Assembly (NCBI RefSeq): GCF_040364665.1
Contig: NZ_BAABWX010000001.1
Coordinates: 1,302,001-1,366,000, forward strand
Direction: 5' to 3'
Source: Cognatishimia sp. WU-CL00825
GTDB lineage: Bacteria > Pseudomonadota > Alphaproteobacteria > Rhodobacterales > Rhodobacteraceae
Length of the DNA stretch: 64,000 nt
Shown in pieces: positions 1 through 8,787 of the stretch. The translations under genes and the position numbers were made by a program. Below the pieces are notes generated by a model. The model had not been told where the DNA came from. It made no database searches and saw nothing but the letters and a program-made list of their open reading frames with translations. Every line of letters begins with the position of its first letter. Position 1 is the first letter of the stretch.

Positions 1-956
1 GTGATCAACACTTCAACCGTGTTGGTTTCTACGGCCGACACCTGATCCACGCGCTTCAAACTTTTGTCGCGCTGCAAACTCAAGAGTTCCGTCATCTTGG
101 TGCGCAGAACAACCCTGTCGCCGGCCTGCAACTTCACCCCATCCATTTTGCGCCGCAACGAGGCATCGCCGCGGACCACATCCACCAAGCGCACCCCATC
201 ACGTTTGAACAGCTGCACGCTCAGCACTTCGCGGCCAATCAGATTTGAGTCAGGCGGCACCACAGCTTCGGTGAAAAATTTCTTAGACGCTTTGTCGCTG
301 GTCAAAAGATCAGACATGCTGCTGCGGTCCGGCAAAAGACGCGGCGCAATGAAACGCAGATAAACACCCCCCCAAATCGCCAAGACAATCGCCAAAGGCG
401 TGACCTCAAAAATGGTAAACGGCTCCAGCCCGCGCGCCCGCGCCACCCCATCCACCAACAGATTGGTCGAGGTGCCAATCAAGGTCAGGCAACCACCTAG
501 AATCGCAGCATAACTTAAGGGTATCAACAACTTACTGGCAGATATGCCCACTTTTCGCGACAGCTGCACAAAAACCGGGATCATCACAACCACAACCGGT
601 GTGTTGTTCATAAAGGCCGAGGCCACCATGACAAAGGCCATCAAAGCGCCAATGGCAATCGCCGGGCTGCGTTCCGCCTGGGCATTGGCCAGGCTGGTGA
701 ACCAATCCAGCGCCCCGGTGCGCACCAGCGCGCCCATCACGATGAACATTGCGGCAATTGTCCAGGGGGCTGGATTGGACAAAACATGCAGGGCTTCGTC
801 ATAGGGTAAAAGACCCAAGATCAACATAACCGAGGCCCCGGCCAAAGCAACAACTTCGGCGGGATAAACCTCGCGCATAAAAAGGGCAAACATCACAGCC
901 ACGACGCCAAGCGCCAGAAAGGCTTGTGTGGACTGGGAGAAATCAAAGAGTTCCAT
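1..956 (-). CDS. SLC13-family anion permease with TrkA-C domain, partial
   Basis: Minus-strand reading frame open from an ATG at 956 to the window edge, about 318 codons, C-terminus missing. The translation begins MELFDFSQSTQAFLALGVV and carries many hydrophobic helices, with MNNTPVVVV near residue 120 and GTSTNLL near residue 155. These are the paired substrate/Na-binding hairpin motifs of divalent anion:sodium symporters (SLC13/CitMHS). From about residue 215 it becomes soluble and resembles an RCK_C (TrkA-C) domain, the usual regulatory insertion in the bacterial SLC13 subfamily. Substrate (sulfate or dicarboxylate) cannot be told from sequence. It is followed by 106 bp without a gene. Confidence 0.85.
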   Translation of the reverse strand, partial: MELFDFSQSTQAFLALGVVAVMFALFMREVYPAEVVALAGASVMLILGLLPYDEALHVLSNPAPWTIAAMFIVMGALVRTGALDWFTSLANAQAERSPAIAIGALMAFVMVASAFMNNTPVVVVMIPVFVQLSRKVGISASKLLIPLSYAAILGGCLTLIGTSTNLLVDGVARARGLEPFTIFEVTPLAIVLAIWGGVYLRFIAPRLLPDRSSMSDLLTSDKASKKFFTEAVVPPDSNLIGREVLSVQLFKRDGVRLVDVVRGDASLRRKMDGVKLQAGDRVVLRTKMTELLSLQRDKSLKRVDQVSAVETNTVEVLI

Positions 957-1062
957 AGACCATCCAAAACTTATGCTTCAAATTACAATTGCTGATGCAC
1001 TTGCAATAGGCAAGCACAGCTTTCTGCGGCAAATCCGGCGCGCTCTGCTGGCACGCAAAGCA

Positions 1063-1881
1063 TTATTCTGGGCCAGACTGGCTTAGCCGCCCGCCCTGCC
1101 GCACCATTTCGATGCGCGTCGCAGCGCCGGTTTTATCATCGGTTTCAATATAGACCCCTGACAAGGTGGCCTCGCCCAGAGCCGGGGTAAAGCGCGCCTT
1201 TGGCATGCCGGTGATAAACCGGCGCATTGGTTCGGCTTTTTCCATGCCAATCACCGAGTTATAATCGCCGCACATGCCCGCATCCGCCTGAAATGCCGTG
1301 CCGCCAGGTAAAATCTGGGTATCTGCTGTTGGCACATGGGTATGGGTGCCCACCACCAAGGACGCACGGCCATCACAGAAATGACCCATGCCCATTTTTT
1401 CAGAGGTGGCTTCGCAATGCACATCGATGATGCTGGCCTGCACCATGCCGCCGCGCGGGTGGGCTTTGAGCACTCGGTCGACCGCGGAAAACGGGTCATC
1501 AAACGGCCGTTTCATAAAGACCTGCCCCAGGACCTGCATCACCAACACTTTGCGACCACCGCGGGCCTCAAACACCCGAAACCCACGTCCCGGCACATTG
1601 CCATGGGCGTAATTGATAGGTCTGATAATGCGACTGTCTTGCCCGATATGCTGCATCATGTCTTTTTGGTCAAAAGCATGATCCCCAAGCGTGACACAAT
1701 CCGCGCCCGCCTCAAACAGACCCTTGGCATGCTCGCCACTGAGCCCCATACCATTGCTGGCGTTTTCACCGTTGATCACAACAAAATCCAGCGCCCAGTC
1801 TTTGCGCAACTGTGGCAGCCTGTCTTTGACAGCAGCACGCCCGGCGCGCCCCATCACATCTCCGAGAAACAGAATTTTCAT
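1063..1881 (-). CDS. YmdB-like metallophosphoesterase (TIGR00282 family)
   Basis: 272 residues, the normal family length. It starts MKILFLGDVMGRAGR (metal ligand D8), followed by NGENASNG at 37-44, LGDHAFD at 65-71 and later GTHTHVPTAD: the metal-binding signature of the YmdB/DR1281 calcineurin-like phosphoesterases. Members hydrolyse 2',3'-cyclic nucleotides in vitro, and in Bacillus YmdB affects biofilm formation and motility. It lies downstream of fau and mgtE on the same strand, about 100 bp after fau, so co-transcription is possible. Cytoplasmic. Function beyond the phosphoesterase fold is inference. Confidence 0.88.
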   Translation of the reverse strand: MKILFLGDVMGRAGRAAVKDRLPQLRKDWALDFVVINGENASNGMGLSGEHAKGLFEAGADCVTLGDHAFDQKDMMQHIGQDSRIIRPINYAHGNVPGRGFRVFEARGGRKVLVMQVLGQVFMKRPFDDPFSAVDRVLKAHPRGGMVQASIIDVHCEATSEKMGMGHFCDGRASLVVGTHTHVPTADTQILPGGTAFQADAGMCGDYNSVIGMEKAEPMRRFITGMPKARFTPALGEATLSGVYIETDDKTGAATRIEMVRQGGRLSQSGPE

Positions 1882-1985
1882 AAAGACCCGGCCTAATGCC
1901 CAATCATGGTCCGGGCAAGATGCCAGCGCGGATTTTGGGTATTTTTGTCAAGAACAAAGCCGATTTGAGTGGTTTTTTGGCACTC

Positions 1986-2543
1986 TTAGCTCAGATCGCG
2001 AATGCTGCTCTCGGTCACGATCAGATCAAGCGGTTGATCTGTAGGTTCCAGCGGCAGTGTTTCCGCTTGCTGGGCGTCAAAGGCAAAGCCAATCGCCAGC
2101 GTGGCACGTTTGTTGCGCAGCTCTTGCAGCGTGCGATCATAAAACCCGCCGCCATAGCCCAACCGGCCACCCTGGGCGTCAAAAGCCACTAACGGCACAA
2201 TCACAATTTCAGGCTCAAAAAAGGCATCAACCTCGGGAATGCTGGCCCCAAAGGGCCCGGCGCGCATTGGCGCTTCGGGGGTCCAAAGGGAAAACTTAAG
2301 TGGCAGGCCCGCGCCTTGGATCACCGGCACACCCACCGGCCCATATGCTGCCGCCTCGGCCATGGCGCCCAGCGGATTTATCTCTGTTTGAATGGGCATA
2401 TAACCAGCCAAGGCAACGCCGCGATAGCCGGCCAGCACCTCTGACAAATAGGCTGATTGGCCAGGGTGACGCGCGCCAAATGCAGTTTTGCGGCGGGCAA
2501 ATCCAGCTTTGCGGGCCTTGGTTTTGATCTCTGAAATATCCAT
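1986..2543 (-). CDS. fau: 5-formyltetrahydrofolate cyclo-ligase
   Basis: 185 residues, typical length. The family signature GGRLGYGGGFYDR is present at 125-137, and the basic N-terminal helix contains the nucleotide-contacting Lys/Arg residues. The enzyme converts 5-formyl-THF to 5,10-methenyl-THF with ATP. It starts 8 bp after mgtE ends on the same strand. In many proteobacteria 6S RNA precedes this gene, but the 8-bp gap leaves no room for it here. Confidence 0.9.
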   Translation of the reverse strand: MDISEIKTKARKAGFARRKTAFGARHPGQSAYLSEVLAGYRGVALAGYMPIQTEINPLGAMAEAAAYGPVGVPVIQGAGLPLKFSLWTPEAPMRAGPFGASIPEVDAFFEPEIVIVPLVAFDAQGGRLGYGGGFYDRTLQELRNKRATLAIGFAFDAQQAETLPLEPTDQPLDLIVTESSIRDLS

Positions 2544-2551
2544 CTCGGGCC

Positions 2552-3991
2552 CTAAAATAATATCATGCCGGCCAAGGCCAAAAAGGCAAAAAAGCCCACA
2601 ACATCGGTGACCGTGGTGACAAATGCTCCAGAGGCCAAAGCCGGGTCAATGCCAAACCGCTCTAGCAGGACCGGAATGGCGGTGCCCGCAAGGCCCGCAA
2701 CCACCAGATTGATGACCATTGCCACAGCGATCACCAGCCCAAGCAAAGGCGACCCAAACCAAAGGATGCCAATCACTCCCATGATCACCGCAAACACCAA
2801 GCCATTAACCAGACCAACCAGCACTTCGCGGCGAATAACCCGCCACACATTGGCCCCGGTCAAATCCTTGGTGGCAATGGCACGCACGGCAACGGTCAAC
2901 GACTGGGTGCCCGCATTGCCCCCCATCGAGGCCACAATCGGCATCAGCACCGCAAGCGCCACAAGCTGCACAATAGTGGCTTCAAATTGCGCTATCACCA
3001 ATGAGGCCAATATCGCTGTCACCAGATTAACCGCCAGCCATGGCAAACGTTGACGCGTGGTTTCCATCACCCTGTCAGACAACGAGCTTTCCTCGCCAAC
3101 ACCAGCAAGACGCAGAATATCTTCTTCGTGTTCCTCATCCAGCACTGCCATCGCATCATCGATGGTGATCACCCCTACCAACCGCTCGTCTTCGTCCACC
3201 ACAGGGGCAGAAATCAAATGGTATTGGTTGAACGCATAGGCGACATCCGCTTCGTCTTGGGTGACCGGGATCACCTGAAACATTTCTTCGGCGAGGTTTT
3301 TGAGCGGCGCGGTGCGCGGCGCCCCCATGATTTTTCCCAAGGTTACATTGGCCACCGGCCGCATCCGCGGATCCACCAAAATCACGTGATAAAACTGCTC
3401 TGGCAATTCTGACGCATCACGCATGTAATCGATCGCATCCCCAACAGCCCAATGTTCAGGGGCCATAACGGTTTCGCGCTGCATCAGGCGACCAGCAGAA
3501 AACTCCGGATAGTTCAGCGCTTGCTCAACCGCTACCCGATCCGCGTCTTCCAAAGCGTCAAGAATGGCCTCTTGCTGAGGCTCGTCCAGATCCTCAACCA
3601 GATCCACCACATCGTCTGATTCCATATCCCGGACCGCTTCGGCCAGGGTTTCAGGATGCAGGGCTGCAATGACCTCTTCGCGAATACTCTCGTCAAGTTC
3701 CGACAGAATTTCGCCGTCAAACTCTTGATCATAAAGCTGGATCAAACGGCGGCGGTCAAAGGCGTTGATTTGCTCAAGAAGGTCAGCAATATCAGCCGCA
3801 TGCATCGGTTCGATCAGCTCAAGAAGCTGCGCGCGATCCGCCATTTCCAAGGCCTCTAGAACCGCCGAAACATTGCGGCGATCCAGGATGTAGGCGTCGT
3901 CCTCATCCAATTCGGTGTCAGGCGTAATTTGTTCGTTGAGTTCGGCCAAGTTCTGCCTCCCTGCCACCGGATTGATTTCTGCCGTGACCAT
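2552..3991 (-). CDS. mgtE: Magnesium transporter MgtE
   Basis: 479 residues. Order of domains: an acidic MgtE_N superhelical domain (about 30-150), two CBS domains (about 155-280), then five membrane helices from about 310. The pore region contains MGGNAGTQSLTV, the conserved Mg-selectivity segment of the family. The product is an inner-membrane dimeric Mg2+ channel gated by cytosolic Mg2+ through the N and CBS domains. It is first in a minus-strand run with fau and ymdB, and divergent from guaD (about 86 bp between the starts). No Mg2+ riboswitch-like structure was recognised upstream. Confidence 0.93.
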   Translation of the reverse strand: MVTAEINPVAGRQNLAELNEQITPDTELDEDDAYILDRRNVSAVLEALEMADRAQLLELIEPMHAADIADLLEQINAFDRRRLIQLYDQEFDGEILSELDESIREEVIAALHPETLAEAVRDMESDDVVDLVEDLDEPQQEAILDALEDADRVAVEQALNYPEFSAGRLMQRETVMAPEHWAVGDAIDYMRDASELPEQFYHVILVDPRMRPVANVTLGKIMGAPRTAPLKNLAEEMFQVIPVTQDEADVAYAFNQYHLISAPVVDEDERLVGVITIDDAMAVLDEEHEEDILRLAGVGEESSLSDRVMETTRQRLPWLAVNLVTAILASLVIAQFEATIVQLVALAVLMPIVASMGGNAGTQSLTVAVRAIATKDLTGANVWRVIRREVLVGLVNGLVFAVIMGVIGILWFGSPLLGLVIAVAMVINLVVAGLAGTAIPVLLERFGIDPALASGAFVTTVTDVVGFFAFLALAGMILF

Positions 3992-4077
3992 AGGGGAAGC
4001 CGCACCAGAAATTCAATGCCATAGCGTGATTTACTCGCCAATTTGCCCGCGTTAGGGTGATCAGGAAAGGATGTGTA

Positions 4078-5376
4078 ATGCGTAAAGACACAAATGCGAC
4101 GTTGCTTTTGGGCCAGACCCTCAGTTTCTCGGCCAATCCGTTTGAGTTGCCTGTCACCGAAGCCGTGCACCTGCAATCCGCAGGGGCGGTCTTGATCCGC
4201 GGGGGCAGCATTGCAGCTGTCGGCGATGCGGGCACCCTGCGAGCCTTGCATCCCACGGCACGGGTTGTGGATTATGGAAAAGGCCTGATCATGGCCGGTT
4301 TTGTCGACGCGCATGTGCATTATCCACAAACCGCCATCATCGCCAGTTGGGGCAAGCGGCTGATTGATTGGCTCAACAGCTATACATTTCCCGAAGAAAT
4401 GCGATTTGGCAGTAAAACCTATGCCACTGAAATCGCCAATCGTTATCTGGATCTGACCACAAGCCATGGCACAACCACCAGCGTCAGCTATTGCACCATT
4501 CATCCGCAATCGGTGGATGCGTTTTTTGACGCCGCTCAAACCCGTGGCCAACGGGTGGTCGCGGGCAAAACCTGTATGGACAGAAATGCGCCCGACGATC
4601 TGACCGACACGGCGCAATCTGCCTATGATGACAGCAAGCGATTGCTGACAAACTGGCATGGCGTCGACCGGCTTGAATATGCCATCACGCCCCGGTTTTC
4701 CCCCACCTCTACGCCCGAGCAACTAGAGGCCTTGGGGGCGCTTTGGTCTGAACACCCAGACTGTTTGATGCAAACCCACCTGTCGGAACAAACCGACGAA
4801 ATCGAATGGGTGCAGTCACTTTTTCCGGCAGCGCGCGATTATCTTGATACTTACGAAGAATTTGGCCTGCTGGGGCAAAAGGGGCTGTATGGGCATGCCA
4901 TCCACCTGACAGAGCGCGAGCGGGCCCGCCTGAAAGACGTGGGTGCCGGGCTCATTCATTGTCCAACCTCCAACACCTTTATTGGCTCTGGCCTGTTTGA
5001 TCTGCCAGGGCTGATGGCCGAGGGTCAGCGTATCGGTCTGGCCACCGATACCGGCGGCGGCTCGTCATTTTCCATGCTGCGCACGATGGCAGCCGCCTAT
5101 GAAATTTCTCAGCTGCGTCACACACCATTGCACGCCGCACAACTTTTGTGGCTGGCCACAATCGGCAGCGCACAAACCCTTCATATGAAAGACAAAATTG
5201 GTAATCTTGCGCCGGGAATGGAGGCCGATCTGGTGGTTCTGGACCTGGCTTCCACCGATGCGATTGCACAGCGGACGGCCCGCGCAGATGACATTTGGGA
5301 AGCGGTTTTTCCAACCATTATGATGGGAGATGACCGCGCCATTCGGGCGGTTTGGATCAACGGCAAAGCCGCCTAA
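4078..5376 (+). CDS. guaD: Guanine deaminase
   Basis: 432 residues from ATG 4078. This start is preferred over the in-frame GTG at 4057 because AGGAAAGGA (4063-4071) sits seven bases upstream of it. Amidohydrolase motifs: metal-binding HVH (H79, H81) in FVDAHVHYPQ, then LMQTHLSEQ, GHAIHLTE and LATDTGGGSSFS, which match guanine deaminase rather than cytosine or atrazine enzymes. It deaminates guanine to xanthine in purine salvage and catabolism. It is convergent with the CAP gene (3-nt overlap) and the 8-oxoguanine-deaminase-like gene, forming a small purine cluster. Confidence 0.92.
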   Translation: MRKDTNATLLLGQTLSFSANPFELPVTEAVHLQSAGAVLIRGGSIAAVGDAGTLRALHPTARVVDYGKGLIMAGFVDAHVHYPQTAIIASWGKRLIDWLNSYTFPEEMRFGSKTYATEIANRYLDLTTSHGTTTSVSYCTIHPQSVDAFFDAAQTRGQRVVAGKTCMDRNAPDDLTDTAQSAYDDSKRLLTNWHGVDRLEYAITPRFSPTSTPEQLEALGALWSEHPDCLMQTHLSEQTDEIEWVQSLFPAARDYLDTYEEFGLLGQKGLYGHAIHLTERERARLKDVGAGLIHCPTSNTFIGSGLFDLPGLMAEGQRIGLATDTGGGSSFSMLRTMAAAYEISQLRHTPLHAAQLLWLATIGSAQTLHMKDKIGNLAPGMEADLVVLDLASTDAIAQRTARADDIWEAVFPTIMMGDDRAIRAVWINGKAA

Positions 5377-5810
5377 CAGCCGCCACGCCCCAACACCATA
5401 ACCCAGATGTTGCCGCGTTGGCGCACAACGCCAATATCCGTGACCGAGGCGTCCAATAGGTTCTCGCGATGCCCACGAGATTTGATCCACCCACGGGTCA
5501 CATCACGGGCCGAATGGTGCCCTTTGGCGATATTCTCTGCGATCACGCAATACCTATACCCTGCCCCAAGTGCACGGCCTGCCACATCTGATCCATCAGA
5601 CCCCCGATGATCAAAAAATCGATTGCGCGCCATATCTGCGCCGTGCCGATCAGCCACGACCTCTAACAAACCCGAGACCCGCAGCGGTGGCAGCCCATAT
5701 TGTGCGCGATACTGATTTGTCAGCCCTGCGACTTCACGGGCAGGCTCTGCACTGGCAAATGTTCCCACAGCCAAACTCAATGCTGTAATCACGCCACTCC
5801 AACGTAACAT
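5373..5810 (-). CDS. Secreted CAP-domain (SCP/PR-1-like) protein
   Basis: 145 residues with an N-terminal signal peptide (MLRWSGVITALSLAVGTFASA) and a compact CAP domain: NQYRAQYGLPPL, HGADMARNRFFDHRG, CVIAENIAKG and W-KSRGHRENLLD, ending in GRGGC. Bacterial CAP proteins are secreted; some bind lipids or act on the envelope, and the activity of this one is unknown. Its ATG overlaps the stop of the upstream amidohydrolase gene (TAATG on the minus strand), so it is translationally coupled to a purine enzyme without an obvious functional link. Two cysteines (one in YRYC, one C-terminal) may form a disulfide. Confidence 0.85.
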   Translation of the reverse strand: MLRWSGVITALSLAVGTFASAEPAREVAGLTNQYRAQYGLPPLRVSGLLEVVADRHGADMARNRFFDHRGSDGSDVAGRALGAGYRYCVIAENIAKGHHSARDVTRGWIKSRGHRENLLDASVTDIGVVRQRGNIWVMVLGRGGC

Positions 5811-7162
5811 TACACCGACTCCAACAAGGCCCCCACCAGCTTAGTCTGACGTTCAAGTGCTAACGGAAGATTGACAGTTAAAAGGCAACCTTGTTTTACA
5901 ACCTGCCGGCCTTCGACAAACAGATCCCGCACTTTTTGTGGCCCCGCCAATACCAAGGCGGCCGGGTCCCAGCTGCCCGCGCTTTCGATGCCGCTGACAT
6001 CCCAAAGCGCAATATCAGCCCGTTTGCCCACCGCGATCTGACCACAATCGCTGCGCCCCAGAACCTCGGCCCCGCCACGGGTTGCCACCTCCAATGCCTC
6101 TCGGGCGCTCATCGCATCAGCCCCCAATGACACGCGCTGCAACATCATGGCTTGCCGTGCTTCGGCCATCAAATTCGAGGTGTCATTGCTGGCAGATCCA
6201 TCTACGCCTAGGCCAACGCGAACGCCCGCATCTCGCATGGAACGTACGGGCGCAATGCCTGATCCAAGTCGACAATTCGAACAAGGACAATGCGCCACCC
6301 CGGTTTTTGTTTTGGCAAATAAATCAATATCTTGCCCATCTAACTTAACGCAATGTGCATGCCAAACGTCTTGTCCCACCCAGCCCAAATCTTCTGCATA
6401 TTGTCCGGGTTTACAGCCAAATTTCTCTATAGAATAAGCCACATCTTCGTCGTTTTCCGCCAGATGCGTGTGCAGCATCACCCGCTTATCACGCGCCAAT
6501 ATCGCCGCTTCGCGCATCAGATCTCGGGTCACGGAAAACGGCGAACATGGGGCGATCCCAACCCTGACCATCGCGCCCTCGCGCGCATCGTGAAAGGCGT
6601 CAATCACCCGCACTGAATCTTGCAAGATTGTATTTTCATCCTCCACCAGCGCATCCGGTGGCAACCCTCCTGCACTTTCCCCAATGCTCATCGCACCGCG
6701 TGTGGGATGAAACCGCAACCCTATGTCCTGAGCGGCCGCAATCGTGTCATCTAATCGCGCGCCATTTGGAAACAGATAAAGGTGATCAGAACTCAGACTG
6801 CACCCGGACAATGCAAGTTCAGCCAGACCAATTTGGGCGGACGAATAGATTTCTTCGGGACCAAACTTTGCCCAAATCGGATAGAGCGTCTTTAGCCAAC
6901 CAAAAAGCAGCGCGTCTTGCGCCTTGGGGACGGCCCGCGTCAAAGTCTGAAAAAGGTGGTGATGCGTGTTCACCAAACCGGGAGTCACCACGCAACTTTC
7001 TGCCGAAACCACTTCTCCCGTGGTCACAAGCCCCGGACCAACATCAGCAATAACGCCATCCCGAATCAAGACGTCAGATCCGGTCAACTCTGACCGTTCA
7101 TCGTCCATTGTCAGAACAGTTTGCGCATTTTTGATTAAGATTTCACCACTTCGCACAATCAC
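5810..7162 (-). CDS. 8-oxoguanine deaminase-like amidohydrolase
   Basis: 450 residues from a GTG start; a second GTG at 7156 has better spacing from the AGAGG at about 7166-7170 and is an alternative. Metal-dependent hydrolase motifs: GLVNTHHHLFQTLTR, MLHTHLAENDED, HAHCVKLDG, HCPCSNCRLGSG and GLGVDGSASND. This combination is characteristic of the 8-oxoguanine deaminase / hydroxyatrazine hydrolase (AtzB-like) subfamily. The neighbouring guanine deaminase supports a role in purine base turnover, including oxidised guanine. A palindromic element upstream (7228-7260) may be its operator. Confidence 0.82.
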   Translation of the reverse strand: MIVRSGEILIKNAQTVLTMDDERSELTGSDVLIRDGVIADVGPGLVTTGEVVSAESCVVTPGLVNTHHHLFQTLTRAVPKAQDALLFGWLKTLYPIWAKFGPEEIYSSAQIGLAELALSGCSLSSDHLYLFPNGARLDDTIAAAQDIGLRFHPTRGAMSIGESAGGLPPDALVEDENTILQDSVRVIDAFHDAREGAMVRVGIAPCSPFSVTRDLMREAAILARDKRVMLHTHLAENDEDVAYSIEKFGCKPGQYAEDLGWVGQDVWHAHCVKLDGQDIDLFAKTKTGVAHCPCSNCRLGSGIAPVRSMRDAGVRVGLGVDGSASNDTSNLMAEARQAMMLQRVSLGADAMSAREALEVATRGGAEVLGRSDCGQIAVGKRADIALWDVSGIESAGSWDPAALVLAGPQKVRDLFVEGRQVVKQGCLLTVNLPLALERQTKLVGALLESV

Positions 7163-7227
7163 ACCTCTCGCTGCCCGTTCGGATGTGATGTGTCACCGGG
7201 CCGACAGAAGCGGGTAAGGACTCGACC

Positions 7228-7260
7228 GTTGAAAACCCTATTTCAACGTATAGTTGAAAT
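7228..7260. promoter_or_regulatory. Three alternating TTTCAAC/GTTGAAA half-sites upstream of the amidohydrolase
   Basis: GTTGAAA at 7228, TTTCAAC at 7241 and GTTGAAA at 7253 give two overlapping inverted repeats: GTTGAAA-N6-TTTCAAC and ATTTCAAC-N5-GTTGAAAT. They lie 66-98 bp upstream of the GTG at 7162, in the right place for a dimeric regulator. The regulator is not identified. Confidence 0.5.
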
Positions 7261-7279
7261 CAAGCCCCGCCCCGCTGAG

Positions 7280-8089
7280 CTATGCAAATTGACTTAGAAT
7301 CTGCAACGCTTCGGCATGCACCCGTGCATTTGCAGCTGCAATAATCCGGCCACCATTTGGTGCAGGATTGCCCTGCCAGTCTGTCACAATGCCCCCAGCC
7401 GCCTCGACAACACCAATTGGCCCCTGAATGTCATAGGCATTCAACTGCGCCTCAATCACCAAATCCACCTGCCCGCAGGCGACTAGCGCATAGGCATAAC
7501 AATCGGTGCCATACCGCGTCAGTTTGACTTTTTTGGCAACGGCTTGAAAGGCTCTGGCCTCCACGTCACTCCCCACTTCGGGAAATGTGGTGAACAGGAT
7601 CGCCTCGTCCAAGGCAGTTTCTGCCCGCGCTTTCAGCGGTCTCGTGCCATGGGGTCCCACCACCTCGGCAACCCCAAAACCACCAATAAAACGTTCTTTA
7701 ATATAGGGTTGATCAATGATGCCAAGCAAAGGGCCCGTGTCATCAGACACCGCAATCAGCACACCCCAAGTGGGTGTTCCACTGATAAATCCACGCGTGC
7801 CGTCGATCGGGTCTAGCACCCAAGTCAGCCCGGTGCGGCCGTCGCTATGTCCAAATTCCTCGCCAAAAACCGCGTCATCCGGGCGTTTTATGGCCAGAAC
7901 TTCACGCATCGCCAGCTCGGCAGCCCTGTCCGCTTCGGTGACCGGATCAAACCCCGCTTCAAGCTTGTTGTCAGCCACCAGGCCTTGCTGTCGGAAAAAC
8001 GGCAAAATGGCCGAGCGTGCAGCATCGGCCATTTCATTCGCTACCAAAAGCAGCTCTGATCCGTTGATATCTTCTTTAGTCATTTTCAA
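7280..8089 (-). CDS. Inositol-monophosphatase-family phosphatase (HisN-like histidinol-phosphatase)
   Basis: 269 residues. Mg-binding motifs of the IMPase superfamily: GEEFG (E77/E78), DPIDGTRGF (D93, D96) and AYDIQGPIGVVEAAGG near the C-terminus. The DPIDGTRGFISGTPTWG variant is typical of HisN-type L-histidinol-phosphate phosphatases of actinobacteria and alphaproteobacteria. The role in histidine synthesis is inferred from family resemblance; no other his gene is nearby. It is followed upstream by an XRE regulator on the same strand, 44 bp away. Confidence 0.8.
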   Translation of the reverse strand: MKMTKEDINGSELLLVANEMADAARSAILPFFRQQGLVADNKLEAGFDPVTEADRAAELAMREVLAIKRPDDAVFGEEFGHSDGRTGLTWVLDPIDGTRGFISGTPTWGVLIAVSDDTGPLLGIIDQPYIKERFIGGFGVAEVVGPHGTRPLKARAETALDEAILFTTFPEVGSDVEARAFQAVAKKVKLTRYGTDCYAYALVACGQVDLVIEAQLNAYDIQGPIGVVEAAGGIVTDWQGNPAPNGGRIIAAANARVHAEALQILSQFA

Positions 8090-8132
8090 TCCTACCCAGA
8101 CGCAAAATCGCTATCTCAGGCAGATGGAAAAC

Positions 8133-8498
8133 TCAAGCAACGTTGCTCAAAACGCGCGCTAATTCAAACAAGCGGCGGCGTTGATTTTCAGGAATCGCAT
8201 AATAAGAACGCACCAGATCCAACGCTTCTTTGTCGCCCATCAAATCGGCAGGAAACGAAGAGGTCGATTCTGTGTTGCTTTCACCAATACCTTCAAAGAA
8301 GAAACTAACCGGCACTTCCAGCGCTTCTGCGATATCCCAAAGCCGGGACGCGCTCACGCGATTTGCACCAGTTTCGTATTTTTGAATTTGTTGGAATTTA
8401 ATACCGACTTGTTCCGCCAGCTGCTGTTGGGTCATGCCCACCAACCAACGACGGTGTCTGATACGCTTACCAACATGGACGTCCACGGGGTGCGTCAT
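8133..8498 (-). CDS. XRE-family helix-turn-helix regulator
   Basis: 121 residues. A Cro/CI-type HTH spans about 10-65, with VGKRIRHRRWLVGMTQQQLAEQ, VGIKFQQIQKYETGANRVSASRL and a short following helix (LWDIAEALEVPVSFFFEG). The C-terminal part is short and helical. This architecture is very common in Rhodobacteraceae, usually in several copies per genome. SD AAGGAG lies just upstream of the start. Target genes are unknown; it may govern itself and the phosphatase downstream. Confidence 0.88.
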   Translation of the reverse strand: MTHPVDVHVGKRIRHRRWLVGMTQQQLAEQVGIKFQQIQKYETGANRVSASRLWDIAEALEVPVSFFFEGIGESNTESTSSFPADLMGDKEALDLVRSYYAIPENQRRRLFELARVLSNVA

Positions 8499-8787
8499 TC
8501 TTTACTCCTTTAATACTGATCAACCGAACACACAGAAATACTGCAAGCCCGAGCGTCGAAGCCAGCTCCCACACTGACACCAACTGTGAAGATTGGTCAC
8601 CACGCATCCCTTCGGCGACAGGTTATAATAACATCGCTCTACAATTGATCAAGCTATTTGAGAAAAACTTGCATTCAAAGTTACCATAGGTTGCTGACGC
8701 TTGGTGAATTCATTGCATTTTTTCATTGCACCCAAATTATAGAGAAATATTATTGCGCGGCCGATCATTAACAAACAGGACCACATC

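Noticed and set aside
3856..4722. 288-codon minus-strand frame across mgtE and guaD
   Set aside because: Overlaps two well-supported genes and has no conserved motif.
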